From the NCBI RefSeq assembly GCF_003369915.1, contig NC_046677.1, forward strand, positions 24,384,913-24,448,912: DNA of 64,000 bases. Reading direction: 5' to 3'. Position 1 is the first letter of the stretch, and each line of letters begins with the position of its first letter. The notes under the pieces were generated by a model. It saw only the letters and a list, made by a program, of their open reading frames with translations. It did not search any database and was not told the origin of the DNA. This DNA comes from Drosophila miranda (taxonomy: Eukaryota > Arthropoda > Insecta > Diptera > Drosophilidae). The position numbers and the translations under genes were made by a program. Positions 1-9,810 of the stretch are shown piece by piece.

Positions 1-67
1 AGAGGTTCGATATTGTAGAGTTTTAACAGAGGTTTTTCATTGTTCTTCTACTGTACTGCCTTTTCAG

Positions 68-866
68 AATCGTCATACACGGCTGGATGAGTCAGAGCAA
101 GGGTTCCCACATCAGGAAAGTGAAGAATGCCTATTTGAGTCTCACCCAACCAGGACTGAATGGAGAACCACCAAGGTACGAGGACTTCAACGTGATCGTC
201 TGCGATTGGAGTAAGATCTCAACGAATGTGAACTACTTTGGAGTGGCCAATATGGTAGAGGATATGGGCTTCCTGCTGGCCGATCTAGTGCGCTATCTGC
301 ACTTGAATGCCGATCTTCACTACGATGACGTCTATGTGATTGGACACTCGCTCGGGGCACAGATCGCAGGAAGTGCGGGCAAGCAGATACAACCGTTCCG
401 GTTCAACACGATCTACGCGTTGGACCCGGCCGGACCAAAGTTTCGCGATCAAACGGATGAGTACCGCATCGATGCTAGTGACGCCACCTACGTGGAGTCC
501 ATCCAAACAAGCGTCAGCCTGGGCTTCGAGCAGCCAGTGGGGCATGCCACCTTCTATCCGAACTACGGCAAGAACCAAAAGAAGTGCTATGTCTATGGCT
601 GTTCCCATAAGCGGGCCCACGACTACTTTATGGAGTCGCTGATCAGTCCCGCTGGATTCTGGGGTCCTCGTGCCGAACGTCAGACAAATGGGACGTGGAT
701 CCTCTTCCTCAGCGACGGGGAGTTCCGTATGGGCGGGGAGCCATCGGTACCGAAGAATGGCACTTTCTACGTAAAGACCTATGCCAAGCCACCCTATGCC
801 ATGGGCCACCGATGGCAGACGGAGCCAGATCCCGAAGAAGATGATGAAAACTCAACAGATGAATAG
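68..866 (+). CDS. Secreted lipase (pancreatic-lipase / yolk-protein-like family), last exon, 5' part outside window
   Basis: This is the 3' exon of an alpha/beta-hydrolase of the insect neutral lipase family, which normally hydrolyses glycerolipid esters outside the cell. A polypyrimidine tract ending in TTTTCAG at 61-67 is the acceptor, and the frame then reads I-V-I-H-G-W before the ATG at 87, so that ATG is internal. Numbering from the ATG, the nucleophile Ser88 lies in GHSLG, Asp113 in LDPAGP, and His174 in C-S-H-x-R-A-H, so the catalytic triad looks complete. The C-terminus is acidic (EEDDENSTDE). An AATAAA lies near 903. The missing upstream exon or exons would carry the signal peptide. 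The family assignment is firm; the exact orthologue was not identified. Confidence 0.9.
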
Positions 867-1215
867 CACGACGGAGGAGGCAATACACTTGTAGGAACTG
901 TGAATAAAATATGGTTAGAATTTAAACAGAATGATTGAGGTTTTGTCTTTGGTTTGACCGTAGTTTTGTTTCTATTTAGATTTCATACGAGTAAACCTCA
1001 CAAAACCCGAAAAACCCTGAATGTACATATGCTTATCTTTGCCCTTTGTCTATGCAAAAACCTCTTATCTTTAAAGTAATTTCAAACATGTGAAACAATT
1101 TCAGTTTATGACAAAACGTTATCCAAGGAATTTGTTTGTTATATTTTTGACGTAACCCAGATCAGATGGTTATTTATGTACACCGTGTACTTCATAATGT
1201 TTTCGTAGCATGGAG

Positions 1216-1223
1216 TATATATA
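1216..1223 (+). promoter_or_regulatory. TATA box of the repeat-protein gene
   Basis: TATATATA lies about 50 bp upstream of the ATG at 1265. Initiation about 30 bp downstream would give a short leader and excludes the upstream ATG at 1166 as the start. A strong TATA is typical of highly expressed, tissue-restricted secretory genes in flies. Confidence 0.6.
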
Positions 1224-1264
1224 GTGGATGTCCATTCCGTAGTTGTTCCATAAGCAGGTGGAAA

Positions 1265-2407
1265 ATGTTACGAGCTCCAAGACTTTGCGGGATTTTGTTG
1301 GTTCTACTAGCCATGGCTGTGGCCAGGCCTGAACGAGATCATGTTCGATTTTCAAGTAAGTGGCCAATAGTCGGTACGGACGCGGGAATCGCTGGATATA
1401 AAAGTAAAGGACAGGCAGAAAAACCCGAGAAGGATTCTAGAGAAGCAAAAGAACAGGCACGGGACGAATATTCCGAAGATGCAAGTGAAGAATTATTTGA
1501 AGAATATGAAGAATCATTTAGAGAATCATCGAATGAATTTGCTGGAGAATCTTTTAAAGTGTTGCTTAAGCAACTTCGACAAGAAGGAACACCTATTCAA
1601 CAAAATACAGAAGAACCAATTGTTCCAACAACGATGGGATCAGGTGAAATAACTACGGGATCAGGTGTCCAAGCAACTACGGGACCAACTGTTCCACCAG
1701 CGATGGGATCAGGTGAAATAACTACGGGATCAGGTGGCCAAGCAACTACGGGACCAACTGTTCCACCAGCGATGGGATCAGGTGAAATAACTACGGGATC
1801 AGGTGGCCAAGCAACTATGGGACCAAGTGACCAAGCAACTATGGGACCAACTGTTTCAACGATGGGATCAGGTGACATAACTACGGGATCAGGTGGCCAA
1901 GCAACTATGGGACCAACTCTTCCACCAACGATGGGATCAGGTGAAATAACTACGGGGTCAGGTGGCCAAGCAACTATGGGACCAACTGTTCCACCAACGA
2001 TGGGATCAGGTGAAATAACTACGGGATCAGGTGGCCAAGCAACTATGGGACCAAGTGACCAAGCAACTATGGGACCAACTGTTCCACCAACTATGGGACC
2101 AGGTGACCAATCAACTATGGGACCAACTGTTCCACCAACTATGGGACCAGGTTACCAATCAACTATGGGATCAAGTGAGCAATCAACTATGGCATCGAAG
2201 CCAGAAACAACCAAAGAAACGAGTCTGGGATCGACTGCGCAGACAAGCCCGCAAACAACTGAGAGTCCTAGCAAGACAACAACCGAGATGCCAGATGAAT
2301 GGACCGAAGATTGGCCCGAAGAAGAAGAAGAATCAAACGAAGATCTTTTTGAGGAGGTAGCGGAAGAAATTTGTTCATGGTTCATAGAATGGTTATGTTG
2401 GTACTGA
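1265..2407 (+). CDS. Secreted Thr/Gly/Pro-rich tandem-repeat protein (mucin- or glue-like)
   Basis: The frame is open upstream to 1166, but the ATG at 1265 follows the TATA box and begins a good signal peptide (MLRAPRLCG then ILLVLLAMAVA, cleavage likely before RPERD). The product is about 380 aa. It has a charged Glu/Lys-rich segment, then repeats built from TMGSGEITTGSGGQAT and TMGPTVPPT blocks (Thr-rich, potential O-glycosylation), a Thr/Ser/Pro stretch, and an acidic C-terminus ending in two aromatic-flanked cysteines (C-S-W, C-W-Y). A GTAAGT at 1356 and AG at 1418 bracket 63 bp that could be a small in-frame intron, leaving the exact N-terminal mature sequence open. The layout resembles salivary glue or other extracellular mucins, but no family signature proves it. 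Confidence 0.75.
   Translation: MLRAPRLCGILLVLLAMAVARPERDHVRFSSKWPIVGTDAGIAGYKSKGQAEKPEKDSREAKEQARDEYSEDASEELFEEYEESFRESSNEFAGESFKVLLKQLRQEGTPIQQNTEEPIVPTTMGSGEITTGSGVQATTGPTVPPAMGSGEITTGSGGQATTGPTVPPAMGSGEITTGSGGQATMGPSDQATMGPTVSTMGSGDITTGSGGQATMGPTLPPTMGSGEITTGSGGQATMGPTVPPTMGSGEITTGSGGQATMGPSDQATMGPTVPPTMGPGDQSTMGPTVPPTMGPGYQSTMGSSEQSTMASKPETTKETSLGSTAQTSPQTTESPSKTTTEMPDEWTEDWPEEEEESNEDLFEEVAEEICSWFIEWLCWY
1631..2190 (+). repeat. Coding tandem repeat, 72-bp unit with shorter derivatives
   Basis: Units of 24 codons (TMGSGEITTGSGGQAT followed by TGPTVPPA or variants) recur about five times. They then give way to 15-16-codon units (PTVPPTMGPGDQSTMG). Near-identity between units, with variation by whole sub-blocks, indicates recent unequal exchange or slippage. 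Confidence 0.9.
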
Positions 2408-2557
2408 TAAAACTCTACGAGTACCTTATACTTTACATCAGAGGAGCCTTCGATTTTGTTTTAGTACGTATTTTTACACATATGTATATCAGACTATGTT
2501 TGAAACTAAGCTCAAATTGTTTTGAATTATATTGAGGAAACAATAAATTGTGCAATA

Positions 2558-3010
2558 ATGACTTCAATTGTGGTTGCTTACGTATTTGTGTGGCTTTTGC
2601 TGATGATCCATATCAAAGCCATAGCCATACCCAACATGGATCCGTTTCTAAACCAGCCAGATACGGACTATGAAGATGTGGAAGAATGGGGCGGTAAGTA
2701 AATGAGTTATTTTTGGTGATTGCAAGAATTAAAAGTTGAATTTCCAGCAATTTAAGGTCCGCAAAGAAGGTCCACCTATAAACACTGACACTACACTGAA
2801 TAATTGAGCGGTGCCAACAACATTCAATCGTTAGGCCCCTAACATGTAACATTTTCAGGTGCGACCTATGCCCTCCGCCCACCCATCAATACTCATCATG
2901 GCAAGGCCCTGGTTATAATATTTACACGCGATTCACACAGAGAAAGCCTTGAAATAAAATCGATCACAGCTATACCCGATATGGACCTATTTTTAGTGGA
3001 CAGTAAGTAG
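2558..3010 (+). CDS. Small secreted peptide gene, two exons (about 95 aa)
   Basis: Exon 1 is 2558-2693: an ATG followed by a hydrophobic signal segment (VVAYVFVWLLLMIHIKA) and the acidic motif NMDPFLNQPDTDYEDVEEW. A consensus donor GTAAGT follows at 2694. An acceptor TTTTCAG ends at 2858, and exon 2 (2859-3010) continues in phase to a TAG, giving 95 residues. Near its end exon 2 carries a second, shorter version of the motif (IPDMDLFLVD). A further GTAAGT at 3003 could splice in phase to 3263, adding DVDPYLNEPDMDYQDLFHV from the next copy, so the 3' structure is uncertain. No cysteines or known domain. It may be an extracellular or seminal-type peptide, but nothing here proves a function. Confidence 0.5.
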
Positions 3011-3207
3011 TGTGTTTTTTTCCAGCTTATTGAAAGACTTACATGTTTCATTTGAACGATTTAAATGCCTCATCTCATCCTGATAAGAGTTCGTGGAGGT
3101 GCTTCCCCATAATCTGTTGATGCCCCTCAAGACTGGTGTGCTCATAGAATGGAATCAACTTTACTTCCAAAACTTTGAAGAAATAATTACAAATTAAACA
3201 AATAGAA

Positions 3208-3339
3208 TCATATGTGGGTGTTTTGATATTTCTGTGCTTTTTGCTGTTTATCACGGACTTAGACGATGTGGATCCATATTTAAACGAGCCGGACATGGAC
3301 TACCAGGATTTGTTTCATGTTTCACTTTCCGAAAATTAA
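3208..3339 (+). pseudogene. Decayed tandem copy (or third exon) of the small secreted-peptide gene
   Basis: The frame ending at the TAA 3337-3339 reads a hydrophobic run (VLIFLCFLLFI) and then DVDPYLNEPDMDYQDLFHV, closely matching signal peptide plus DPFLNQPDTDYEDV of the gene 650 bp upstream. No in-frame ATG precedes the hydrophobic run; the ATG at 3212 is in another frame and hits TGA after four codons. It is either a tandem paralogue that lost its start, or it contributes a 3' exon from 3263 to the upstream gene. Confidence 0.5.
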
Positions 3340-6300
3340 GGGCTATGATGCCAGACGATGCCACTGCCACTCTGCTCTTCCTCTACGTTGCACACAATAT
3401 TTTGAACTCAAAAAAATTTAATTAAAAAAAACAATATGTTACCTAAATTGTGGCTGGTTGTAGGATGTGGTGTGTGCGGGGTAGCTGCAGAACATTGCAG
3501 TTTTCGTAGCGAAATCCTGGACCTGGGCAAAGTTTGTTGTTAATACATTTACTCGGCTTAATTAGTTGAGATTTTACATTATTCACAGCCACGTGTGACC
3601 ACCAAGTGGGCTTAACCTTTGTCCTTCCCCCCCCGTCGTGTGCTCTTCTCTCTCCTGCTCCAGCAACATCATAATTTTCACTTAATTAAAGTTGTCCTTT
3701 TTGTGGGTGCTGTGTTAGAGTTTGGTCTGGTTGGGCACGGCCGGATGTGGGAAGGCGAAATGTTCTTCTGTGGAATTTTTGGGCACATGTGGAGCATGAG
3801 GATACATGAGGTATCCAAAGAATATATCATCTTCCGATACACACAAACGATCAAGCCAATTATGTCTCAATAAGCAATTATGTACCAGCACATTCAACAT
3901 GTTATTGACAGCTGGCCAACATGCAAAGGAAACTCGTTCATCTTCCAAAAAAGGCAACGAAACATTCAAGGCAGGCCATAAGACAATTGAAGTTTCGACA
4001 TAAGTCACTGATTGGCTTAATAAACGTCTCAACGCACTTATCTTATCGTAATTGTTGTCCTAAATTGACAGATTGACGGGCATTCGAAATGAAAGCCAAG
4101 ACCAGCCGCAAGGATAATCCCTGAGGTTTTCGCACACACACACACACATCTGCATACGGGGTTAAATCTCAGGTGGAGAATGGTTTCACTTAAATTTTAT
4201 GCAAAATCATTTACCCTTTTCTTGAGGATGCGAGGAGGGTGCCCCCTGCCGAAATAGTTGGGTTGGAATTCGATTAAACGGGCAATGCCTGAATGTTAGC
4301 CCCGAGCCGGGACTACAATGTCGATTGATGATTGTGTGTGTGTGTGTGTGTGTGGTTTTCTACCCACTGAATTTTATTATTTAAATTTCACATTCATTTT
4401 CATGGCATATACATTATTTATGAGGCGTGTGTGCTTGAGTTTTTGGCATTCTAATTAGGACATCCCACAAAATGTCTCCCCAGATGACCACAGGAGGACA
4501 TTAGACTCCGTAACCTTCCCTTCTCTCTGGCTAAAATCCTTAGAATTCTTAGAGCTGGGTCCACCCTTTTTCGGTTAAGGCCTAGAAATGGACCGTGCGT
4601 AAAGCCTCAGAGCAACATAACTTACTGGATGTGTGTGTGTTCGGTGTTGAGATTGTCACGCCCAAGGAGCCAAAGGAGAGAAGGGAAAAATTAAAATAAA
4701 ATCAAGTTTCTTTTCTGTTGTGAAAAAAGGGCTACAAAAGGCGGCCCCAGATATCCCCAACAAATGAGTCTCCCGGCAACGACAACGATATGATACCGAT
4801 GACAATGACTTACACATCTCGCAAAAAAGAAGGACCTGCAGCAGGACACACCACAGCACTCACACTTCGACCCATTCACACTCGTTAAAGTTCATGTGCA
4901 CACGCACTTAGGTCAGCAGATACTCGTACTCGTACTTGTACGTATCGAGGAAGTGAGAACGTACGGATACGGCTTTCGGCTACGGGTAGACTCGTATTCT
5001 GTATCTACTATTTGTGCAATTTTACAGCATTTTTATGGCACACAAGTTTTGTACTTTGTGCCTGGGACGGAAAGGGGTGTCCTGCGTCCGGTTTCCTCTT
5101 TAAAATATTTAAATTTGATGTGTGTGTGTGTGTGTGTATGGAGACCCAGCAATTCGGCTTCGTTGTGTGCTCAACTGTGTAATAGAGGCGGCCGTCTTGA
5201 AGTAATGGAAAGTACTGCGCAAAATGGCTATAGTCTGAGATACAGGCAGGGCCTGAAAATTGTTAAGTTGAACTTTTTAAACAAAAAGTTTGAGTGCATA
5301 ACGGCCTGTCAGATCTATGGCGATGGGAAGAAGAGATTGTGCAGGGGACATCAAGAGTGCTGATAAGCCAGCATGCACATTTAACAGCTAAAGATATTGT
5401 AGGGAGGGGCCTACTTGTAGCTCTTAGCTTCGACCAACTTTCTGGACTCGTTTTCTCCATTTCAGAACCAAGCTACTCGCAACACATTCCCATAAGCACC
5501 CACATATGCAGGTCTATATATGTATATATTGTACACCCCATATCCATGTCAGTTCACTTGAGGGTTGTTGCCACTCCTTTTTAGGCCTTTGCGGCCCAAG
5601 TTTGCGGTGTGATTTTATGTGCAAACTTAAATTATACAATTTGGGGGCCATGAATACATTTTTCGTTGCCGTCATCGTCTTGTGCGCTCGTTGCTGTTGT
5701 TGGGCCTCCAGCTGGGAGCTGTGGCTGTGGCTGTGGCTGGTTGAAGGGGACAATGAGTTGCTAAATGCTTTGAATATTCTTCTGGCCATTGCCTTGCACT
5801 GCATGCATAATATACGATATATGGCCGCCTGTCAGATGCGAATCCTTCGAGTGTGGTCACAGCCACCCACCAACACAAAGCAGGGGGAGCCTGAGTGTGA
5901 AGTCTTGACGGCAAAGCAAGGCGGCCGGTCGGTCGGTTGGTCGGTAATGTGTTGACAGGTCGAGTGTGTCATGTGGTTTCTGTACCCCAAAACAGAGTCT
6001 CGGTACGAACATGGATGTACCACCTCGTCCCCACTTGTAACCAATAGTTTTTGGCGTAGAATGTGCCTTTTAAAAAATAGTACTTTAATTATCTTGGAAA
6101 AAGCAATTTTGTTTATTAAAATACAGTTTAAGCAAGCAATTGCTGCCTATACGCCGACTTTGACAAGATGTTTGCATTCCAGTAAAGAAACCCCTGCTAT
6201 GTGCACACATCTATCTGTCTGGGTGTCTAACTGTTTTCATGCTGAATACTTTCGCCGATGTATAGGAGAGCAAATGCTATGCTGCATGAGGATATCTGAG

Positions 6301-6737
6301 CTGAACAAAGCAGTTATCGTAATTTATACTGTGTCAGAGCCGAAAGTTTCGGTTTTTCTTTCTCGCTCACTTTCTACTTGATTTTCTGGTAAAGTGATGA
6401 CCATCTGGCTGTGGATTCATGCAGGGCTTCAGTGTAAATGTTTGTATATCTAATAGCTGGAACACAAACGATCAATATTCAAGATCAAGATGTAATATTT
6501 TTATAATTATAATTCATATAGATTTTATGCATTTTATACTCAAATTCCGTAAACATGACCCTTTCGAATTTGTTGACTCCCGCTTTATGGAGTGCCCTCT
6601 CTTTATGGAAAGGCAGGTTAATGATTGGGGTTTAATGCGCTCACTGCTACTGCTCTTAATGCCTGTTAAGCACTGGACAAAGTACGCACTTTGTTAACAC
6701 TTAAAAGCCAGCAATAAAGACAACGACATCTGCTGGC
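3340..6737. other. Intergenic region, no convincing gene
   Basis: It contains CA/TG runs (4134-4147, 4333-4354, 5120-5138) and AT-rich stretches. A 35-codon frame with a signal-like start (3436-3543, plus) and an open minus frame of 105 codons without a clear ATG (3715-4032) are the only protein-like items. Neither has recognisable homology or splice context that would make it a gene call. Confidence 0.5.
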
Positions 6738-6745
6738 CTCTGGGC

Positions 6746-7876
6746 CAGTGCTGCCAGATTTTGAGCGTCAAAATAAGCTAGATTTCACAAAAACACAAGC
6801 TAGAACAAGCTAAAAATTGTAAAAAACAGGCAAAAAAATAGGCTAAAAATAAAAAAAACACATAGATATACACATTTCTAATTGTGTTATTATTTTATCC
6901 AACTCGCTATTACTCGAATCGGTATATTTATCGCTGGAACGTATTAAATTTAAATATTTCTCCGGTAATTGTTAGTTGTGGCAACATTTGCCATGACGGC
7001 GCAATCCATATCTGTAAAATTCAAAAGAATTATAGTCGTATTCATCAGACAATTAAATATTACTAAAACAAACCTTATATTTAGTATTGAGTTTAAGGAT
7101 TTAACAGTCATTTTGTTCCTAAGCTTGGTCTTAACGATATTTATTTGACTGATTACACGTTCAATGGCAGCATTTGACCACGGTAGACTTAAAATTTCAA
7201 TGGCAAATAAAGCGATTTCTTCAAGAGGTTTGTTTTTGCCAGCATCTTTATAATTCAGTACTTCTGACCAAAGCTTTATAGTGTCATCTGTACTTTGCCA
7301 AGGGAATAAGTGAATTTTGCCATATTGGGCAAGAATTCCATCTATATTGCTATAGTTGAAGTGTTCCAATATGGAAATGAGATCATTAGGATTTTTATTA
7401 TGTTCGAGTACATTTTCTGCTGCAAAAAAATGCAGTTTTTCCAATGTCTCAAAATTATCTGGAAGTCTGAAATTAAACAGCAGATTATTATTTATTTTTA
7501 ATATCAAATCCTATTGAAGCTTACCTTTCTCTGAGTTGGATAATAAGCTCCTTTATAAAATCCTTGCACCTCAATTTTACACAATTACACATTTCACACG
7601 ATCGCCAAGTTTCTGTGTAGTAGTGACCGAAACTTTTCAACGAAAATATACCATAAATGAATTCTAAAATACCATGATACACCAAAATATGTACAACAAA
7701 TATACTTTTTGTTCGATTTGCCTAAAAATATATGTAGGATATAAAAAGGCAAACATAAACAGAGTGAAATTAAAAAAGGCTAGATTTAAGGCTATAATCA
7801 TTTTCATAATTTTTCAAGCTTTTCCGTTTTCAAATAAGCTAGATCTAGCCTTAAATAGGCTAAAATGGCAACACTG
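6746..7876 (-). mobile_element. hAT-superfamily DNA transposon, internally deleted, with perfect 8-bp target duplication
   Basis: The element begins CAGTGCTGCCA and ends TGGCAACACTG, giving 11-bp terminal inverted repeats that differ at one position. It is flanked on both sides by the identical octamer CTCTGGGC (6738-6745 and 7877-7884), the 8-bp duplication expected of hAT. Both subterminal regions are dense in GCTAGA/GGCTAGAT/GCTAAAA motifs, which could be transposase binding sites. At 1131 bp it is too short for a full transposase (family usually over 550 codons), yet it keeps the 3' part of one, so it is a deletion derivative mobilised in trans. Transposase reads on the minus strand. Confidence 0.88.
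6950..7507 (-). pseudogene. hAT transposase C-terminal fragment
   Basis: The minus-strand frame contains the hAT C-terminal dimerisation signature (LEEIALFAIEILSLPWSNAA then IERVISQINIVKTKLRNKM). The N-terminal zinc finger and most of the DDE core are absent, and there is no ATG in an initiating context. A possible intron (GTTTGT..TTTTACAG, about 7009-7075) lies near the 3' end and would change the last residues. It lies inside the element bounded by the 8-bp duplication. It may be transcribed but cannot be a working transposase. Confidence 0.8.
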
Positions 7877-8023
7877 CTCTGGGCGCAAAATGTATGCAAG
7901 CAGAGATTTTTTTTTGCTGACGTATATAGTGGAGTATATAGTGGGTATCACTAAAAAGCAAAGACAAATGCTTGTGTTTTGGCAATTTAATAGTTATAGC
8001 TAATTATATTATAATTATTATTA

Positions 8024-8130
8024 TTATAGCTGATACTCAGAGACTCCAGATCCCTCAGAATCACCGGAGGTGGCCGAAGGCTTTTTGCTCTCGGCCTCGC
8101 TGAGACTCTCCAGTTTGGAGTCTGTCTGTT
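8024..8130 (-). pseudogene. C-terminal exon fragment of an unidentified gene, beside the NTF2-like gene
   Basis: On the minus strand, an acceptor-like AATAACAG is followed by a Ser/Glu-rich frame (TDSKLESLSEAESKKPSAT then SGDSEGSGVSEYQL) ending in TAA at 8024. The composition is that of a disordered acidic C-terminus. No upstream exons are seen in the 250 bp before the DRE and NTF2-like start. It could be the neighbouring gene's 3' end carried along when the NTF2 locus was copied, or a real terminal exon of a gene I cannot assemble. Confidence 0.35.
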
Positions 8131-8222
8131 ATTTCTTTCAGACAAGAGCGTCGTTTTTGAAGTCTAGTGGAAGTCTTGCCTTGTTTTTCATTCCGAATAG
8201 GCAGAGCTGTATTTTCGTGGCC

Positions 8223-8230
8223 TATCGATA
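8223..8230. promoter_or_regulatory. DRE box (TATCGATA) upstream of the NTF2-like gene
   Basis: A palindromic TATCGATA lies 148 bp upstream of the ATG at 8378. DREF-bound DREs are characteristic of TATA-less housekeeping promoters in Drosophila, which suits an NTF2 relative. Confidence 0.55.
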
Positions 8231-8377
8231 TTGCCCCATAGGGGCATAACATATGTGAACATAAAGCAAGCGTCACCTCTGTGTTCATTCTTGTGTTCTT
8301 TTCATTCAGAAGACTTTTCAATAAGTCAGCAGTGCTGATTAAATATTTTTTGTTGCTTCGAAAGTAAACTGAACACG

Positions 8378-9196
8378 ATGTCATTGAATTTGCAGTACGA
8401 AAATATGGCCAAGAGCTTTGTCCAGAAGTTCTATGCCCTGTTAGACGACCCGGAGAACCGAATTCGTGTGGCCCATTTCTACAAAGTGAGTTTTACTGCA
8501 TATGTTGGCCCTTTTTTGAGGTGAAACTTTGCAGACCAGTTGCCTTTGCAGAATTCTAGTGGTTCTGTCTGCTGCAGCAGCTCCTCTCTTGTCTCGCAGA
8601 CGCCGTGCTCTGCGACCTTGATGAGAAAATCACTCAATACAAGCGCACCCACAGATATACACACATACATATGCCTATGTTTTATGTTGAAGTATTATTT
8701 TTCATTGGAGAATTCTCCTTCCAGGCCAAAGAATCCCTAATGACCGTCGAGGGCCTTCAAAGTCAGAGAGCTTCAAAGATATTAGAGACAATTCAGGTAA
8801 GCGCATTATCATCTTTAAGAATTTTGCTCATGAACCGGTTCCCACAGAAGCTGAGTTTTAAAAAGATTCAGCACGTGATAACCGTTGTGGACGCGCAGCC
8901 CACCATCAATGGAGGAGATCTAATCTGTGTCATGGGACGTCTCAAGGTAAGCGTCAGGGGGCGATCGAAAGAAGAAGTTTCGATTGGGTTCTCAATTGAT
9001 GTTTGCACGCCTTTTAATTGAAATTAGGAACACAATTGATGTGCAGAATTTGTAATTGTAATTTGTTTGATCCTACATTTTGCAGATCGATGACGATCCC
9101 CCGTTTGCCTTCTCGCAGGTCTTTGTACTCAAGGCCGATGGAAACTCGTTGGTGGCAAACAAAATTTTCCATTTAAGTGAACTCAAGTCTCCATGA
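8378..9196 (+). CDS. NTF2-like nuclear transport factor paralogue, four exons, 129 aa
   Basis: Exons 8378-8485, 8725-8796, 8848-8946 and 9086-9196 join in phase 0 with GT..AG borders and give 129 residues, almost the family length of about 130. NTF2 is a dimeric beta-alpha fold that carries Ran-GDP into the nucleus. Family landmarks are visible: an MSLNxQYE start, FVQKFYALLDDP, the ITVVDAQPT strand, and the strongly conserved DDDPPFAFSQVFVLK segment that contacts Ran and FxFG repeats. Judged from memory of fly Ntf-2, it differs at many otherwise conserved positions, so it is a diverged paralogue rather than the canonical gene. The three introns show it is a DNA-level copy, not a retrogene. 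No frame damage. Confidence 0.88.
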
Positions 9197-9352
9197 GTAA
9201 TATCCATAAAAACACATACTGAACCCCCCTACGCACAAGTCGACACCTCAAGGAAACTGATACTCGTAGTATACATAAACTTAATCGGCAAATATAAACG
9301 CATTTCCACATAATTAATTAATACACTAAGATCCCAATACATTATATAATCC

Positions 9353-9559
9353 TTAGTAGAACTCTGAGGTGGGTAACCGCTTGTCTTCCGGAGGAAGGAC
9401 TCTGCAATGGTGTTGATTTGCTGGACACGAGTTGGTGAGGAGGACGAGAAGTTGTGTTCCTTCCTTGTCTTTTATAAGTTTGGCTGTGATAAATGCTGGT
9501 GTCCTGTTCTCTTTTTGTCTGCTTCTGAGAAATGACATCAACTCTTCGTGGACTATCAA
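9353..9559 (-). other. Unassigned minus-strand open frame beside a duplicated module
   Basis: A frame of 61 codons from an ATG near 9538 (MSFLRSRQKENRTPAFITAK onward) ends in TAA at 9353. Its upstream flank is the module shared with 14755-14945, where it lies upstream of a pseudogene. I recognise no domain. It could be a degenerate gene end or chance. Confidence 0.2.
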
Positions 9560-9589
9560 TGGCCCTGCGTTCCTAGCCGCAAAAGATTC

Positions 9590-9775
9590 GCTGCGAGCTC
9601 TACTGGCTGCTCGATACTCGCTGTTTTCACTAGCGATCTCTTGCTGGGTGACTGCTGGACAGGGTAGGCTTTTTCACAGGGTAAATTTAGGGTGTTATTT
9701 AGGGTCTGTTAAGTCAGTATGTTCCCATTTAAATTCTTAGTATACGGCAACATACACATCGAATAACGAGGGGGA
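9590..9775. repeat. Duplicated module, copy A (partner at 14755-14945)
   Basis: Sequence beginning CCGCAAAAGATTCGCTGCGA and running through GAGCTCTACT, TACTCGCTGTTTTC, GACTGCTGGACAGG and on to CCCATTTAAATTCTTAGTAT is repeated with about 80% identity (by eye) at 14755-14945. It marks the left edge of the tandem duplication that includes the M16 peptidase gene. Confidence 0.7.
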
Positions 9776-9810
9776 ACGTTGTGAGTTGCTGCGGAGACCG
9801 CAACTCTACA

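Noticed and set aside
1597-1878. Minus-strand open frame of 93 codons
   Set aside because: Antisense of the repeat protein; the open frame results from the periodic repeat.
3436-3543. 35-codon frame with signal-like N-terminus and three late cysteines
   Set aside because: Too short to distinguish from chance without expression data.
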